DNA of 64,000 nt from Amyelois transitella. Taxonomy: Eukaryota > Arthropoda > Insecta > Lepidoptera > Pyralidae. The position numbers were made by a program, and so were the translations under genes. The notes under the pieces were generated by a model, which was given only the letters and a program-made list of their open reading frames with translations, did no database searches and was not told where the DNA came from. Location of the stretch: positions 4,985,001-5,049,000 of the forward strand of contig NC_083516.1 of the NCBI RefSeq assembly GCF_032362555.1, read 5' to 3'. This document shows positions 62,206-64,000 of the stretch, one piece after another (within the stretch, counting starts at the first letter, position 1; each line of letters starts with the position of its first letter).

Positions 62206-64000
62206 ATTTAATGGATACATCCTATAAAACCCTTCCCGTGATTCTGTTTGTATGACTAGAATACCGGTTGCACCCTGTCCCCTCAGGAGAGAAGCCTGTG
62301 CGCCCCTTAAACAATCGGGAATTATGCTATGATGGGAGGATTATACCTGACGGCTCACAAAAATGCGGTCTATAGGATCGATTCAATTAAAGGTAAGTCA
62401 ATTATGAAGCAAGCAGCAATACTGGTATAAACAGATCCTCTGAAGACAAAAATTATACCAATAACGATAAAAGAGATAAGTTAAATAGGAGCTTTTATAT
62501 ATACATCATTAATCGTGAATTTCTGTACCTTCCGATATTTTGTGACATCGTGTTGTGAAATAATCAGTAAATTGAGAGATAAAACCTACTGTTTCTGACG
62601 TGATAATAGTGGCCCGCGGTAACTGCACTTTCCTATTTACGTCTCGGAGGGGAGAATGATTGGTGCTGATTAATCTTGTGATTCAGCCACCGATTCCAGT
62701 CGATGAAGCATTTTCATGATGAGTCGATAGTCGTGCTAGTTTCAATATAGGTTTTTATTTTAAACGTTTGCTTGATTCTATTTTAGTCAGTCAAACATTT
62801 TGAAATTTAATTTTTAATTGAACTTTACTACCTACCTACGATTTTATAGTTGATACTTGTAAAGTAGCTTGGAAGTTAATTAGTGAAAGGGAAAATTCGC
62901 AAACAATGGCAGTATTACTTAAATCAAATTAAACTAAAACACATACAAGTTTAAATTTAAGTGCAAATGCGTGCCGACAAATTACAAGAAAGTCATGAAA
63001 TTCTTCAAAAATGAAAAAATAATTATGTTTTAAAATATATACTGAAAATTGCAATTAAAAAGGAAACATAAATGCAGGAGAAAAGTCCACGTATTACTTT
63101 TTTGGTGCAGAACTAATGTGACATGTTCGGGGCCTCTGGTCTCTGAAAAGGCGCCCGATACTCCTTAAAAGGCTGTGTCACTTACCGAGCCTTTCATAAC
63201 ACTTAATAAGATGCAGTACATGTGTAAAGTTTCGTGATGAATCCGTGAGAGGAGTCACGAGCCGCCGGGGGCCGTGGGACTCGCTTTTTGGTTTTATTTC
63301 AGCGCCCTAAAAGGCTTATTGCACAAACGGAAAAATCTGCTCCGAAAAAGAAATTATCAGACAACTGATTTATAAAATATTTGATATGGGTTTACAATAT
63401 ACATGGAGTATTCGACTTTAGAGTCTGAGACTTTTACTATTTATATAAATAGATAACACCCGACGGCCCATAAAAAGATGTTTTGGGAAGGTTGACAAAA
63501 ACAACACAAAAGTAAAATTTCTCTATGCATTTGAGACTCTGATGTAGACGTATGAATTAACCACCACGCCATGTCGAAGTCACATAGGACTTAATAACAA
63601 TAGTACAATTCACAGACTTATTAGCTGTGAATCTACCTGCGATCAAAAAATGATTTAAAATCACTTACACTTGGTAGTGTGAAGAAGGCTTTATGCAGTG
63701 TACTAATTACACAGCGGGATACTTTTTAATGGGCAATTTTTAGCGGCACGCGAATGTGGCGCCGGCGCAGGTTTTGTGTTTCTTATATGACGCGATATCT
63801 TTGATAATTATCTGCATAACATGGGCTTAGCTTTCTTATCGTCTGTGGCTGTATCTGTCAAGTAAAAGGTGCTATCTGACAAAATGTCAATGCCACGCCT
63901 ACTATGCCTGCATGATATATATGTACTATGGTTTTTCCACCCAGTGTTATACTCGTGTATGAATGATAAAATTTGTCGGCACTTTATAAAATTCAGCGAT

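Larger units (their letters stand above)
57873..64000 (+). other. Presumed intron, distal part to window end
   Basis: Contains a minus SINE piece (about 58170-58320), a diverged plus SINE (62006-62205) and GC-richer patches near 60530-60740 and 61790-61960. No exon, RNA gene or long credible frame found. Confidence 0.4.

Overview
This is a lepidopteran (moth or butterfly) nuclear genome window. Evidence: spliced eukaryotic genes with GT-AG introns, AT-rich intergenic DNA, ATGT-type microsatellites attached to short interspersed repeats, lepidopteran-style Helitrons ending in CTAG, TTAGG-type repeats, a BEL/Pao element and mag-like Ty3/gypsy pieces. There is no bacterial gene organisation, tRNA or rRNA gene, or CRISPR array.

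Layout. 1-345 (minus) is the start of an unidentified spliced gene cut by the window edge. 1917-2792 (minus) is an intronless FTSJ1/TRM7 tRNA 2'-O-methyltransferase, with a 101-codon ORF only 26 bp upstream on the same strand. 4458-9971 (minus) is a BEL/Pao LTR retrotransposon with two 195-bp LTRs that read as identical and a 5-bp target duplication; it has lost its integrase core and sits about 40 bp past the stop codon of the next gene. 10016-14393 (minus) is a six-exon NSUN6-type tRNA m5C methyltransferase whose large intron holds a G-rich inverted pair of foldback elements. 15440-22100 (plus) is a complete Arf1/Arf79F small GTPase gene (182 aa, four coding exons plus a 5' non-coding exon) whose introns carry several mobile elements.

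22087-37309 is a tandem segmental duplication beginning at the Arf 3' end. Unit 1 (22087-29054) holds a 2.4-kb Helitron that unit 2 lacks. Unit 2 (29055-37309) holds a 1162-bp terminal-inverted-repeat element with a 9-bp target duplication that unit 1 lacks, plus a LINE insertion and a further 1-kb tandem duplication. Each unit therefore supplies the other's empty site. Both carry the same gag-like ORF. True duplication and two alleles wrongly placed in tandem by assembly are both possible.

37310-40400 is repeat-rich (LTR plus primer-binding site, perfect hairpin, SINE, TA microsatellite, short Helitron). 40450-41060 is a CpG-rich island with a TATA-less promoter candidate and the first coding exon (40730-40847, plus) of a secreted or membrane protein starting with a signal peptide. 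From 40848 to the window end I see no further convincing exon; this is probably its long first intron, with scattered repeats, hairpins and GC-rich patches containing CRE-like palindromes.

The genes do not form one pathway, although FTSJ1 and NSUN6 are both tRNA methyltransferases. The most informative content is the mobile-element record: clean insertions with matching empty sites, a LINE and a SINE sharing the same 3' tail, and nested elements that allow relative dating.
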